The translations under genes and the position numbers were made by a program. A DNA stretch of 64,000 nt from NCBI RefSeq assembly GCF_021412625.1, contig NZ_JAKCFI010000001.1:496001-560000 (forward strand), read 5' to 3'. The notes under the pieces were generated by a model. The model had not been told where the DNA came from. It did not search any database and saw nothing but the letters and a program-made list of their open reading frames with translations. Below are positions 19,620 to 28,660 of this stretch, piece after piece (position 1 is the stretch's first letter; each line of letters starts with the position of its first letter). This stretch comes from Myxococcus stipitatus. GTDB taxonomy: Bacteria > Myxococcota > Myxococcia > Myxococcales > Myxococcaceae.

Positions 19620-21734
19620 CTACTTGCGCGCCGCCTGCTCCGCCGCCTGCTTCTCCTTGTACGCGGCCATCAGGGCCTCGGACTCGTTGCGCGGCACGGG
19701 CGAGTACTTGGCGAACTCCATGGTGAACTCGCCCTTGCCCTGCGTCGCGGAGCGCAGGTCCGTGGAGTAGCCGAACATGGTGTTCAGCGGGACCTCGGCC
19801 ACCGCCGTCACGTAGCCCTCGGCGGTCTCCGTGGAGAGGATGGTGCCGCGGCGCTGGTTCAGCTGACCGACGACGGAGCCCTGGAAGTCCTCCGGCGCCT
19901 GCACCTCCACCTTCATCATCGGCTCGAGGATGATGGGCTTGGCGGCGGCGTAGCCCTCACGGAAGCCCATGATGGCGGCGGTCTTGAACGCCATTTCGGA
20001 CGAGTCCACCGCGTGGAACGCACCGTCGTTGATGACGACGCGCACGCCCACCACGGGGAAGCCGATCAGGCTGCCCTTCTTGACGGCCTCCTGGAAGCCC
20101 TTGTCGCACGCGGGGATGAACTCGCGAGGAATCGAACCACCGACGATGTCGTCCACGAACTCGTACTGCTGCACCGCGTCCGCGGGCAGCGGCTCGAGGT
20201 AGCCGCACACGCGGGCGAACTGGCCGGAGCCACCCGTCTGCTTCTTGTGCGTGTACGCGAACTCGCCCTTCTGGCTGATGGTCTCGCGGTAGGCCACCTG
20301 CGGCTTGCCCGCCTGGACCTCGCAGTTGTACTCGCGCTTCATGCGCTCGATGTAGATCTCCAGGTGCAGCTCACCCATGCCGCGGATGATGGTCTGCCCG
20401 GACTCCTCGTCGCGGTGCACGCGGAAGGTGGGGTCCTCCTTCGTGAACCGGTTGAGCGCCTTGGAGAAGTTGGCCAGCGCGCCACGATCCTTCGGCGCCA
20501 CCGCGAGCGAAATCACCGCGTCCGGCACGTGCATGGACGTCATCGTGTAGTTCACGGAGCCGTCCGTGAACGTGTCGCCGGAGGCGCACTCGATGCCGAA
20601 CAGGGCGACGATGTCACCCGCGCTGGCGTCGTTGATGTCGTGCATCTCGCTGGCGTGCATGCGCACGATGCGCGGAACCTTGACCTTCTTCTGGTTCACC
20701 TGGTTGACGATGAAGTCGCCCTTGGACACGCGGCCCTGGTAGACGCGCATGTACGTGAGCTGACCGTAGCGACCGTCCTCCAGCTTGAACGCCAGGCCGA
20801 CGAAGGGCTTGCTCGGGTCGGACTCGAGGACGACCTTCGCCTCGTTGTTCTTCTGGTCCAGCGCCTCGTTCACCGCCTCCTTGGGGTTGGGGAGGAAGTT
20901 GCAGACGGCGTTGAGCAGCAGCTGCACGCCCTTGTTCTTGTAGGCGGAGCCACACATGACCGGCGTCATCTTCAGGCCGATGGTGGCCCGGCGGATGGCG
21001 GCCAGCAGGGCCTCGTTGGAGATGGCCTCGTCCGCCAGGAACAGCTCGCCCAGCTGGTCGTCGACCTCCGCCACGCCCTCGATCATCTGCTGACGGCGCG
21101 CCTTGGCCTCGTCCAGCAGCTCGGCGGGGATCTCCTCCTCGCGAACGGTCTCGCCGCTCTCACCGTCGAAGTAGAACGCCTTCATCTGGATGAGGTCGAC
21201 CAGGCCCTTGAAGCGGTCCTCCGCGCCGATGGGCAGCTGCAGCTTCACCGGGTGGTGGTTCAGCTTCTCCTTCAGCTGGGCGGCAACGCGGTCGTAGTTC
21301 GCGCCGGCGCGGTCCATCTTGTTGACGAACGCGATGCGCGGAACGCGGTAGCGCTTCATCTGCCGGTCCACGGTGATGGACTGGGACTGGACGCCGGACA
21401 CCGAGCAGAGCACCAGGATGGCGCCGTCGAGAACGCGCAGGGAGCGCTCCACCTCGATGGTGAAGTCCACGTGTCCCGGCGTGTCGATGAGGTTGATGTT
21501 GTACTCGCCCCACATCGCGTACGTGGCGGCGGACTGGATGGTGATGCCCTTCTCGCGCTCCAGGTCCATCGAGTCCATCACCGCGCCCACGCCGTCCTTG
21601 CCGCGGACCTCGTGGATCTCGTGGATCTTGCCCGTGTAGAACAGGATGCGCTCGGAGAGCGTCGTCTTGCCCGAGTCGATGTGGGCGGAGATACCGATGT
21701 TACGAATCTTCTCGATGGGTGCGTTGGCGGCCAC
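19620..21734 (-). CDS. fusA: elongation factor G, spirochaete/mitochondrial EFG1-like
   Basis: A 704-residue translational GTPase that moves tRNA-mRNA through the ribosome. Domains G, II, III, IV and V are all present. The G1 loop reads [14 protein letters not shown], the switch I region [19 protein letters not shown]3 DTPGHVDF and G4 NKMDR. Canonical bacterial EF-G has AHIDAGKTT and MDWM at these places; the Ser and DSM forms here match mitochondrial EFG1 and the spdEFG1 group of spirochaetes, planctomycetes and delta-type bacteria. Such genomes usually carry a second EF-G for recycling, not in this window. Start ATG 21734. No ribosomal protein genes are adjacent, unlike the str operon copy. 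Confidence 0.95.
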   Translation of the reverse strand: MAANAPIEKIRNIGISAHIDSGKTTLSERILFYTGKIHEIHEVRGKDGVGAVMDSMDLEREKGITIQSAATYAMWGEYNINLIDTPGHVDFTIEVERSLRVLDGAILVLCSVSGVQSQSITVDRQMKRYRVPRIAFVNKMDRAGANYDRVAAQLKEKLNHHPVKLQLPIGAEDRFKGLVDLIQMKAFYFDGESGETVREEEIPAELLDEAKARRQQMIEGVAEVDDQLGELFLADEAISNEALLAAIRRATIGLKMTPVMCGSAYKNKGVQLLLNAVCNFLPNPKEAVNEALDQKNNEAKVVLESDPSKPFVGLAFKLEDGRYGQLTYMRVYQGRVSKGDFIVNQVNQKKVKVPRIVRMHASEMHDINDASAGDIVALFGIECASGDTFTDGSVNYTMTSMHVPDAVISLAVAPKDRGALANFSKALNRFTKEDPTFRVHRDEESGQTIIRGMGELHLEIYIERMKREYNCEVQAGKPQVAYRETISQKGEFAYTHKKQTGGSGQFARVCGYLEPLPADAVQQYEFVDDIVGGSIPREFIPACDKGFQEAVKKGSLIGFPVVGVRVVINDGAFHAVDSSEMAFKTAAIMGFREGYAAAKPIILEPMMKVEVQAPEDFQGSVVGQLNQRRGTILSTETAEGYVTAVAEVPLNTMFGYSTDLRSATQGKGEFTMEFAKYSPVPRNESEALMAAYKEKQAAEQAARK

Positions 21735-21864
21735 GATCCGGTCCTTCTTTTCTTGAATGTGCCTGACGGAACAGAGCAGGCGGGGCCCTTACTTCCCACG
21801 GGACTTGGTTTCCAGCCAAATCCGCATGACGGTGGAGTCCAATACTCCTACCTTCTCCTACAAA

Positions 21865-21895
21865 ATGGGCCCAACCTTATATAAGAGGCGGCCCT
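21865..21895 (-). promoter_or_regulatory. AT-rich candidate promoter element upstream of EF-G
   Basis: In a 213-bp divergent space the sequence CTTATATAAG (a palindrome) is the only strongly AT-rich block. It could supply a -10 element for EF-G on the minus strand; a TCGACA resembling a -35 box lies further upstream but about 21 bases away, too far for a good match. It could equally serve the plus-strand SnoaL-like gene. Confidence 0.3.
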
Positions 21896-21947
21896 GGCCC
21901 TCGCTGTCGAGAGGCACCGGGCCGAATTCTTCCGAGGGTCTTGAACC

Positions 21948-22310
21948 ATGAGTGCGAGCGAAAACTTCTCCGTGGCCCGAGCCTGGCTGCACGCTTTCAA
22001 CGCGCACGACGTGGAGGCGCTGGTGGCGCTCTACGCGGAGGACTGCACCCACACCTCGCCCAAGATTCGCGTCCTGCACCCGGAGACGGGCGGGAAGCTG
22101 GTGGGCCGGCCGGCCCTGGCGAAGTGGTGGAGGGAGGCCATCGCCCGGCTGCCTGGCCTCCGGTACGAGGAGACGGCGCTGACGGCGGACGGGGAGCGGG
22201 TCTTCATGGAGTACCTGCGCCACGCCCCCGGCGAGGCCCCCATGCCGGTGGCGGAGGTGCTGGAGGTCCGGGGCGGGCGCATCGTCGCCTCGCGCGTGTA
22301 CCACGGTTGA
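21948..22310 (+). CDS. SnoaL/NTF2-like protein
   Basis: A 120-residue protein with the NTF2-like cone fold pattern: an N-terminal helix ARAWLHAFNAHDVEALVALYAEDCTHTS, then GRPALAKWWREAIARLPGLRYEETALTADGERVFMEYL, ending in VAEVLEVRGGRIVASRVYHG. These match SnoaL-like polyketide cyclase or limonene epoxide hydrolase relatives, a family with many uncharacterised members. Cytoplasmic. Start ATG 21948; divergent from EF-G. Confidence 0.82.
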   Translation: MSASENFSVARAWLHAFNAHDVEALVALYAEDCTHTSPKIRVLHPETGGKLVGRPALAKWWREAIARLPGLRYEETALTADGERVFMEYLRHAPGEAPMPVAEVLEVRGGRIVASRVYHG

Positions 22311-22371
22311 GCGGCCCCGCCGGTCGGCGCGATGGGGTAGGGTGGACGGGACGCGGATCAGGAGAACGCAC

Positions 22372-22671
22372 GTGGCGACCAACCCCAGCGCCTTCGACAA
22401 GGACTTCGGCTACCTCATGCCCTTCCTGGACAAGGTGGCCTCGGCGGCCAGCGGGCTGGCGGACGCGGCCGCTCGCGAGGAGTTGAGCCGGCTGGTGGCG
22501 GAGGAGAAGGGCCGCTGGCAGCGCATCCGGGCGCTGCTCCAGGGCGCCTCCGGGGCGACGGGCGACGAGGCCGCTCCCCGGAACGAGCCGCCGCGCCGCG
22601 AGGAGCCCGCCGTGGCGGGGCTCACGGTGGGCAACCTCCGGGGCGCTCCGGTGGAGAAGCTCCGGCGCTGA
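22372..22671 (+). CDS. small hypothetical protein
   Basis: A 99-residue, charged, mostly helical protein beginning VATNPSAFDKDFGYLMPFLDKV, with Pro/Arg-rich sequence and a closing GLTVGNLRGAPVEKLRR. I do not recognise the family. Start GTG 22372 has GGAG about eight bases upstream; an in-frame ATG at 22342 is possible. It lies 61 bp after the SnoaL-like gene and may share its transcript. It converges on the transhydrogenase. Confidence 0.6.
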   Translation: MATNPSAFDKDFGYLMPFLDKVASAASGLADAAAREELSRLVAEEKGRWQRIRALLQGASGATGDEAAPRNEPPRREEPAVAGLTVGNLRGAPVEKLRR

Positions 22672-22693
22672 GGTCCGGGGCCTCGCGGCCGCC

Positions 22694-24100
22694 TCAGACG
22701 AGGCCGTGCTTGAGGCGGTCCAGGGCGTCGAAGGTGGCGGCCTTGTAGGCCTCGGAGAGCGTGGGGTAGTTGAAGCACGTCTCGATGAAGAGGCGCGCGC
22801 TGGAGCCGGTGAGCATGGCGACGAGCCCCACGTGCACCAGCTCCGACGCCTGCTCGCCGATCACGTGCACGCCGAGCAGCTTCAGGCTCTCGCGGTGGAA
22901 GAGCAGCTTCAGCAGGCCGTGCATCTCGCCGATGATCTGCCCGCGCGGATTGGTGGAGAACTGGGCGCGGCCGGCCACGTACGGCACGCCCTTCTTGCGC
23001 AAGTCCTCCTCCGTCTCTCCGGCCATGGAGACCTCCGGGATGGTGTAGATGCCGTAGGGCAGCACGGGCGCCATGGCCAGCGGCCCCTCCAGGTCGAACG
23101 CGTGCTCCACGGCGATGCGGGCCTGGTCCATGGACGTGGAGGCCAGGGCGGGGAAGCCGATGACGTCCCCCACCGCGTAGATGTGGGGCACGGCCGTCTG
23201 GAAGCCCGGGCCCACCTCCACCTGCCCCCGCGCGCCCAGCTTGACGCCCAGGGCCTCCAGGCCCAGCCCCGCGGTGTTCGCCGAGCGCCCGGAGGCCACG
23301 AGCACCTGGTCCGCGTCGACCTCCTCGCCGGAGTCGAGCGTCAGGCGGATGGGCTCCTCGCACGCGGTGGGCACCTCCACCTTCTCCACCGTGTGGCCGA
23401 AGCGCAGGCGGATGCCCAGCGCCTCCATGCGCCGGGCCAGCAGCGCGGAGAACTCGTCGTCGAGGAAGGGCAGCACCTCCGGCTTCACCTCCACCAGCGT
23501 CACCGGGATGCCCAGCGCGGCGAACATGCACGCGTACTCGCAGCCGATGACGCCGCCGCCCACCACGACGAGCGAGCTGGGCAGCCGGCCGATCTCCAGC
23601 ACCTCGTCCGAGTCGTGCACGCGCGTGTCACCGAACGGATACAGCGGCGGCCGGTACGGCGAGGAGCCGGTGGCCACCAGGATGACGTCGCCGGTGAGGC
23701 GGGTGTCCGGCTGGTCCCGGTGGCGCACGCGCACGGTGTGCGCGTCCTCCAGGGAGCCGGTGCCGAGGATGACCTGGATGCCGTGGCGTTGGAGGTTGCC
23801 GGCGATGCGCTCGCGCTCCATGCCCTTCACGCGCCGCTCGCGGTAGAGGAAGTCGGAGACGGTGGCCTCGTGGCGCAGCGTGGTCTCCACGCTGTAGAGG
23901 CCGCGCGCCTTGAGGCCGGACAGGTGCAGCGCCGTCTCGCGCAGCGTCTTGGACGGCAGGGTGCCCGTGTTCGCCGCGGTGCCGCCCAACACCGGCTCCT
24001 TCTCCACCACCGCCACCCGCTTGCCCGCCAGCGCCGCCTGCACCGCGCCCCACTCGCCGGCCGGGCCGGAGCCAATCACCACCAAATCAAAGTCCGCCAT
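22694..24100 (-). CDS. sthA: Si-specific NAD(P)+ transhydrogenase, soluble
   Basis: A 468-residue FAD protein of the dihydrolipoamide dehydrogenase superfamily. N-terminal FAD site VVIGSGPAGEWGAVQAALAG; NAD(P) site VVVGGGVIGCEYA near the middle; FAD-binding VPHIYAVGDVIGFPALAS; C-terminal dimer domain. In place of the redox-active CxxxxC of lipoamide dehydrogenase it has NTGTLPSKTLRE, which marks SthA. The enzyme moves hydride between NADPH and NAD, balancing the two pools in the cytoplasm. Start ATG 24100. Confidence 0.92.
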   Translation of the reverse strand: MADFDLVVIGSGPAGEWGAVQAALAGKRVAVVEKEPVLGGTAANTGTLPSKTLRETALHLSGLKARGLYSVETTLRHEATVSDFLYRERRVKGMERERIAGNLQRHGIQVILGTGSLEDAHTVRVRHRDQPDTRLTGDVILVATGSSPYRPPLYPFGDTRVHDSDEVLEIGRLPSSLVVVGGGVIGCEYACMFAALGIPVTLVEVKPEVLPFLDDEFSALLARRMEALGIRLRFGHTVEKVEVPTACEEPIRLTLDSGEEVDADQVLVASGRSANTAGLGLEALGVKLGARGQVEVGPGFQTAVPHIYAVGDVIGFPALASTSMDQARIAVEHAFDLEGPLAMAPVLPYGIYTIPEVSMAGETEEDLRKKGVPYVAGRAQFSTNPRGQIIGEMHGLLKLLFHRESLKLLGVHVIGEQASELVHVGLVAMLTGSSARLFIETCFNYPTLSEAYKAATFDALDRLKHGLV

Positions 24101-24140
24101 GGGGCGAAGGTACGCGAGCCCCGGGGCCCTTTGAAGCCAC

Positions 24141-25934
24141 TCACGGCAGGAGGTGCTCCTCGAAGAAGCGCGCCGTCTGGCGCATGGTCTCCCGCGAGCC
24201 CTCCACGTCGTCGGTCAGCTCGAAGGCGTGGGGCGCCTCGGGCAGGTCCACCAGCGTCAGCGGCGCGCCCCGGGCGCGGGCCTCGCGGGTGAAGGCGTCG
24301 AGCGCGGCGTTGAGCGCGGGCGTGTCCAGGCCCGCGCGCACCACCAGCAGCGGAGGCAGCTTCCGGGCCTCCGTGGCCACCAGCGCGTCGCGGGGCCGGG
24401 CGCCCTGGGGAACCCCGGGCGCGTCGAGCAGCGGGTACCACGCCACGGCGCACCGGAGCCAGGCGGGTGGCTGCTTGCGCAGCGCGGGCGTCAGGCCCCA
24501 CAGGCCCCCCGCGGACAGGGCCATGAGGCAGACCCGCTCGCCGTCCACGGGTTCGGTCGCGGCCTTCTCGCGCACGAACGCGAGCGCCGCGTCCACGCGC
24601 TCCCGCATCCGAGGCACACCGGTGAACCACTGCGCTGGCTCCGGGCCCGTGGCGGGCGAGCCCAGCTCCACCAGCGCCACCGCGAAGCCCCGCGCCGCCA
24701 ACCAGCGGGCCTGTCCGGAGAAGGCGGGCAGGTCGCGGACGAGGGGCACGAGCGCGGGATGCAGCAGCCCGTGGACGAGCACCACCACCGGCGCCGGCTC
24801 GCGCGACGCCACGTCTGGTAGGTAGAGGTCGAGCTTGTACTCGCGTCCCTCCTCGCGCGCGTACGTCAGCCCCCGCCGCACCCGCACCTCGTCCATGCCG
24901 GGCAGGGTGAGGACGGGGCGGGCCTTGGCCCACTCGGGGATGGGGGCGCCCACGAGCCCGGGCGCGGTGGGGGTGGCAATCATGGGCGGGCCGTGGAAGC
25001 GGAAGACGTCGGCGAAGCCCAGGTGGGTGCGCAGCCACTGGAGCCGATCTCGGCGCGCGGCGTCGCCCAGCTCGTGGCCTCCCTCGTAGCGCTTGGCGAA
25101 CTTCGGCTCCGTCGCGGCGTCGACGAAGGCGCGGGCCCGCGCCAGGGGCACCTGTCCATCCGCGCGTCCGCTCTGGAAGAAGAGGGCGGAGGGAGCGGCG
25201 TGGGCCACCCCCACGCCGCCGTCGAGCGGCTCGAGCCTGCGCACGACGGCGGCGACCTCTTCTCGCGACAAGGTCCCGGCGCGGCCCGGCGGGGCGAGCT
25301 CGAGGCTCGTCGACGCATCACCCAGCCCGTTCATCAGGACGTAGGCCCGGAGGCGGGGCTCGACGCCCGACAGCGCCCCGCCCACGGAGGCGCCCAGGCC
25401 GTGGCCCACGAAGCCCAGGCGCTTGCCGTCCACGTCGCGGCGGGCCGACAGCAGGTCCACGCCGCGCCTCAAGTCCACCAGCCACTGCACGAGGGTGTCC
25501 GGCAGCTCCGTGGCGTGGAGCGAGGCGCGCCAGGGCTCCGGGCGCACGTGCGGTGCGTCGATGAGGAGCGACGCCACGCCGGCCCGCGCCAGCCCGAGCG
25601 CCTCGTCGAGGAAGGCGTTCTTCGATCCGCGTCGCCAGTGCGCGAAGAGGACGGCGGGGAACGGGCCTGCGCCCGGGGGGATGACCAGGAAGGCCGGCAC
25701 GCGGCCGCCCTTGGGGCTGGCGTAGGTCAGCTCCGTCAGCGTGACGTCCCCGACCTTGCGCGTCTGGACCGTCTTCACGTCGAGGGCGGCGCGGGCGTCG
25801 ACCGTGGTGAGCCGCCGCAGCTCGACGAGCCGTGGGTCCTCGGCGGCGGGCGGAGGCGCGGCCCGGGCCGCGAGGGTGGAGGCCAGCGCCAGCACGCCGG
25901 CGAGGACGTGGAGCGGGAGGCGGGGGCGGCTCAT
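24141..25934 (-). CDS. exported tandem alpha/beta hydrolase
   Basis: A 597-residue secreted or periplasmic protein with a signal peptide (residues 1-26) and two alpha/beta hydrolase domains. In domain 1 (about 60-310) the nucleophile elbow reads G177-H-G-L-G181: the catalytic Ser is Gly179 (codon GGC), although an acid (Asp260) and His287 remain. Domain 2 (about 365-597) has the HG oxyanion segment VVVLVHGLL, nucleophile Ser474 in ALSAGG, Asp537 and His569, a full triad. So domain 2 should be the active esterase/peptidase-like unit, of dienelactone hydrolase or acetyl-xylan esterase type. Start ATG 25934 begins the signal peptide. Confidence 0.8.
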   Translation of the reverse strand: MSRPRLPLHVLAGVLALASTLAARAAPPPAAEDPRLVELRRLTTVDARAALDVKTVQTRKVGDVTLTELTYASPKGGRVPAFLVIPPGAGPFPAVLFAHWRRGSKNAFLDEALGLARAGVASLLIDAPHVRPEPWRASLHATELPDTLVQWLVDLRRGVDLLSARRDVDGKRLGFVGHGLGASVGGALSGVEPRLRAYVLMNGLGDASTSLELAPPGRAGTLSREEVAAVVRRLEPLDGGVGVAHAAPSALFFQSGRADGQVPLARARAFVDAATEPKFAKRYEGGHELGDAARRDRLQWLRTHLGFADVFRFHGPPMIATPTAPGLVGAPIPEWAKARPVLTLPGMDEVRVRRGLTYAREEGREYKLDLYLPDVASREPAPVVVLVHGLLHPALVPLVRDLPAFSGQARWLAARGFAVALVELGSPATGPEPAQWFTGVPRMRERVDAALAFVREKAATEPVDGERVCLMALSAGGLWGLTPALRKQPPAWLRCAVAWYPLLDAPGVPQGARPRDALVATEARKLPPLLVVRAGLDTPALNAALDAFTREARARGAPLTLVDLPEAPHAFELTDDVEGSRETMRQTARFFEEHLLP

Positions 25935-26103
25935 GCGAGTACCTCGGTGAGACGAGGGGCTTGCTGCGGTCTCGACGGCCGGGGCGAGGCCCCGGGCAAC
26001 GCCGCGCTTCTTCTTAGGCGCTCGGCGGCGGGGCTGTCTCGCCGCTGGCGGAGCGGGTGTCGGGAGTGAACGTTCCCCGCGCCCGGGGCGCGCTCGCACC
26101 GTG

Positions 26104-26910
26104 TCAGGTCTTCGGCTCGGAGGCGGCCCGGCCCGTGTAGCGCAGCCCCTCCTGGACCTCGGTGTCGGTGAGGAGGCGGAAGGTTCCCTCGGGGATGTCC
26201 AGCGTCACGCCTCCCACGGCCTCGCGGTGGAGCGCGCGGACGGGGAGCCCCACCGCGCCGAGCATGCGCTTGACCTGGTGATGGCGGCCTTCCGTGAGCG
26301 TCACCTCGACGGTGTGCTCGTCGCGCACGCGCACCTGGGCCGGACGGGCCGGACCGTCATCGAGCACCATGCCCCGGCGCAGCGGCTCGACGCGCGCGTC
26401 GTCGGCGGTGCTGAACACGGTGGCCACGTAGCGCTTGGGCAGGCGCGTGTCCGGTGACGTGGCGTGGGCCACCAGCTTGTCGTCATTGGTGAAGAGCAGC
26501 AGGCCCGTGGAGTCCACGTCCAGTCGCCCCACCGCGTGCCAGGTGTAGCCGGCGAGGTCGGCGGGCAGCTGGGGCAACAGCACCTCGAACACCGTCCCCG
26601 TGCGGTGCTGGGACACGGTGGAGGAGAGCAGGCCCGCGGGCTTGTGGAACGCGAGCACGCGCGTGGCCGGCGCGTCCAGGGACACGGGCCGGCCGTCGAC
26701 GCGGATGGTCGCGCCCGGGGGCACGGGCGTCAGGGCCATCTTCGCCACGCGGCCGTTGATGCTCACGCGGCCCGCGCGGATGGCGTCCTCCGCCTCCTTC
26801 TGCGGAAACACCCCGGCCCGGGCGAGGGCGCGCGACAGCCAGTCGGGCTTCTCCTTGCCCTCCCAGCGTTGGTGTTGCGGCGTCTTCGGCTTGTCGGACT
26901 TGCGAGACAT
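26104..26910 (-). CDS. rRNA pseudouridine synthase, RsuA/RluB family
   Basis: A 268-residue RNA-modifying enzyme. An N-terminal S4 RNA-binding domain (WLSRALARAGVFPQKEAEDAIRAGRVSINGRV, about 24-57) is followed by the synthase domain with GRLDVDSTGLLLFTND, where the Asp is the nucleophile, and GRHHQVKRMLGAVGLPVRALHR. It isomerises a specific uridine in 16S or 23S rRNA; which one cannot be said. Start ATG 26910. A 169-bp space without a visible gene separates it from the hydrolase downstream. Confidence 0.9.
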   Translation of the reverse strand: MSRKSDKPKTPQHQRWEGKEKPDWLSRALARAGVFPQKEAEDAIRAGRVSINGRVAKMALTPVPPGATIRVDGRPVSLDAPATRVLAFHKPAGLLSSTVSQHRTGTVFEVLLPQLPADLAGYTWHAVGRLDVDSTGLLLFTNDDKLVAHATSPDTRLPKRYVATVFSTADDARVEPLRRGMVLDDGPARPAQVRVRDEHTVEVTLTEGRHHQVKRMLGAVGLPVRALHREAVGGVTLDIPEGTFRLLTDTEVQEGLRYTGRAASEPKT

Positions 26911-27168
26911 GGCGTGCTTCCAGGGCAGGGGCCTGTGGACGACGGCCCAGGGTCTCTACCAGTTTCCGGAGGATGTCACCTCGTCTCCGACATGCGCCCC
27001 CGGAGGACGGAGGTCCGCGCCGCGTCGGACCGGGACGCGCCCGCGTCCTCGGAGACCGCGCCATGCCTCCCGCGAGGCACGCCCCGCGACGACCCGACGT
27101 GTCGGAGGGTTGGCACGACGGATGAAAAGCGGCGGGACGTCCAACGTGAGGTCTGGAGGGGGCGTCGA

Positions 27169-28149
27169 ATGAAGGTCCACCTGTCGTTCAAGGCGGCGAA
27201 CGAGAAGCAGATCGTCCATCTGGTCAGTGGAGACCGGTGGAGCAATACGTTCCGGCGAGAGGGCAACTACCCCACCTTCTTCGGTGCCGCCCAGGAGCCG
27301 ACCAAGGACCATCATCGGGTCGTTCAGTGGGTCGGTGGCTGGAACAAGGTGAAGGACGTCCAATGGCTCGACGTCCCGGCACTGGATGGCACCAAGGTCC
27401 AGGCGCGCCTGGCGGACCTCGTCGCCCAGGCCCATGACGTGGGCGCGAAGGCGGGCCTGGATGACGAGGACCTCGTCGACTTCGACTCGATCCGGAAGTG
27501 CTACCAGGAAATCACGGGCGCCGAGCTCGCGGAGCAGGGCCACGCGTCGCGCCTGTGTCACCTGATGCTGTCGCGCACCGCGAAGGCGCTCCAGTTCGAC
27601 ACCGTCTACATCAAGCCCTACACGACGTACGAAGGCGACGAGAGTGGCGTCGGCAAGACGGATGTCGGCTACGTCCGCATCCGCGGCGGGACGTCCTGCA
27701 TCACCGCCGAGGAGGCGGAGGGGGTCCTCGTCACGCTCAAGTCCGCCAAGAACTGGTTCTTGCGGCACACCTTCGTCGACGGCGCCCAGTCGCTCGTGCG
27801 CAAGACCGTCGACGATTCGAATCCCTACCGCAGCGGCATGGTCCACTATCGCGTCCGAGGCTTCGTCGATGAGCCGAGCGCGAACATGACCGAGCTGCTC
27901 TTCACGTACATCCACGAGGTGAGCCACTGCTGGGCGAACGCCCGCGACAACGTCAGCAGCGACTACCCTCAGCGGGCGATGTACATCCGCCGGTGGGCGA
28001 CCGGCGAGGAGAGCACCACGCTGGCGCGAGCGAGGAAGGACCCGACGCTGTTGCTCACCAGCGCGGACTTCATGGCTTATGTCCTCCTGCGCCGCGCGGG
28101 GTTGATCGACCCCGGCTTCCTCGCGCGGCCCGACTGGAAGGACGCCTGA
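27169..28149 (+). CDS. uncharacterised HEXXH protein, possible metallopeptidase
   Basis: A 326-residue protein that I cannot assign to a named family. It carries H249-E-V-S-H253 in ELLFTYIHEVSHCWANARD, the zinc-binding pattern of many metallopeptidases, with acidic residues soon after as possible third ligands, as in aspzincins. Preceding sequence includes KPYTTYEGDESGVGKTDVGYVRIRGG. No signal peptide is visible, so it is cytoplasmic or exported by a non-Sec route. The ATG at 27169 begins well-behaved protein sequence; the open frame upstream is noise. Neighbours are divergent or convergent, so it stands alone. Function is unproven: HEXXH can occur by chance, but its context in a hydrophobic helix is right. 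Confidence 0.6.
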   Translation: MKVHLSFKAANEKQIVHLVSGDRWSNTFRREGNYPTFFGAAQEPTKDHHRVVQWVGGWNKVKDVQWLDVPALDGTKVQARLADLVAQAHDVGAKAGLDDEDLVDFDSIRKCYQEITGAELAEQGHASRLCHLMLSRTAKALQFDTVYIKPYTTYEGDESGVGKTDVGYVRIRGGTSCITAEEAEGVLVTLKSAKNWFLRHTFVDGAQSLVRKTVDDSNPYRSGMVHYRVRGFVDEPSANMTELLFTYIHEVSHCWANARDNVSSDYPQRAMYIRRWATGEESTTLARARKDPTLLLTSADFMAYVLLRRAGLIDPGFLARPDWKDA

Positions 28150-28358
28150 GCGCGAGCCGCGCGCTCGCGGACTGCTCGGCCGCGCGGTCCGGTCCTCTTC
28201 GGCGATGGACGGAGCACCCGCGTGCGCGCGGGGGCCACCCGGGCGTGGGCCGCGCCCTCCGCGCATCGTCGAGCGCGCGCCCCGGTCGCCGGGAGACCGA
28301 CTGACGGGCCCCAGTCGCCCGAGCAACCCGCCAGCGGGTTCCCCGGCGGGCACGTCGC

Positions 28359-28523
28359 TCACGCCGCGGGTGGCGGCGCGGGGGAATCGGCCTCCGCTTC
28401 CCCGTCCTCCTCGGTCGCGGCGCGCCCCGCCGCTTCCTCCTGGGCATCGGCGTGGTGGTAGTGCGTGCCGCCGCCCGGCTCCTCGTCGCCGATCTCCATG
28501 GACTCGTAGGGCATGTGGTCCAT
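28359..28523 (-). CDS. small acidic histidine-containing protein
   Basis: A 54-residue open frame reading MDHMPYESMEIGDEEPGGGT at its start, then HYHHADAQEEAAGRAATEED, and ending in an Ala/Pro-rich tail. A strong ribosome-binding site GAGGAGG lies about six bases before the ATG, the best evidence that it is translated. It is very acidic, with an HYHH cluster that could bind metal. I recognise no family. It sits in the space divergent from the DUF1028 gene. It is too short for most gene finders and would be easily missed. Confidence 0.6.
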   Translation of the reverse strand: MDHMPYESMEIGDEEPGGGTHYHHADAQEEAAGRAATEEDGEAEADSPAPPPAA

Positions 28524-28660
28524 CTCGCGCCTCCTCGCGTCGCGTCGTGTCGTGACACGTCAAGATAGGGGCGCGCGTCATGGCGTGCGCCACGCCGGGC
28601 CTTGCGATGGCGCGTCCGCTCGCTCACCCTGCCGGCCTCTGCCGTCCGCCGGAGGGTTCC

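Noticed and set aside
21941-22486. Overlapping frame to the SnoaL-like gene reading Gly/Arg/Pro-rich sequence
   Set aside because: The SnoaL-like frame has a recognisable fold pattern; this one is its out-of-frame shadow.
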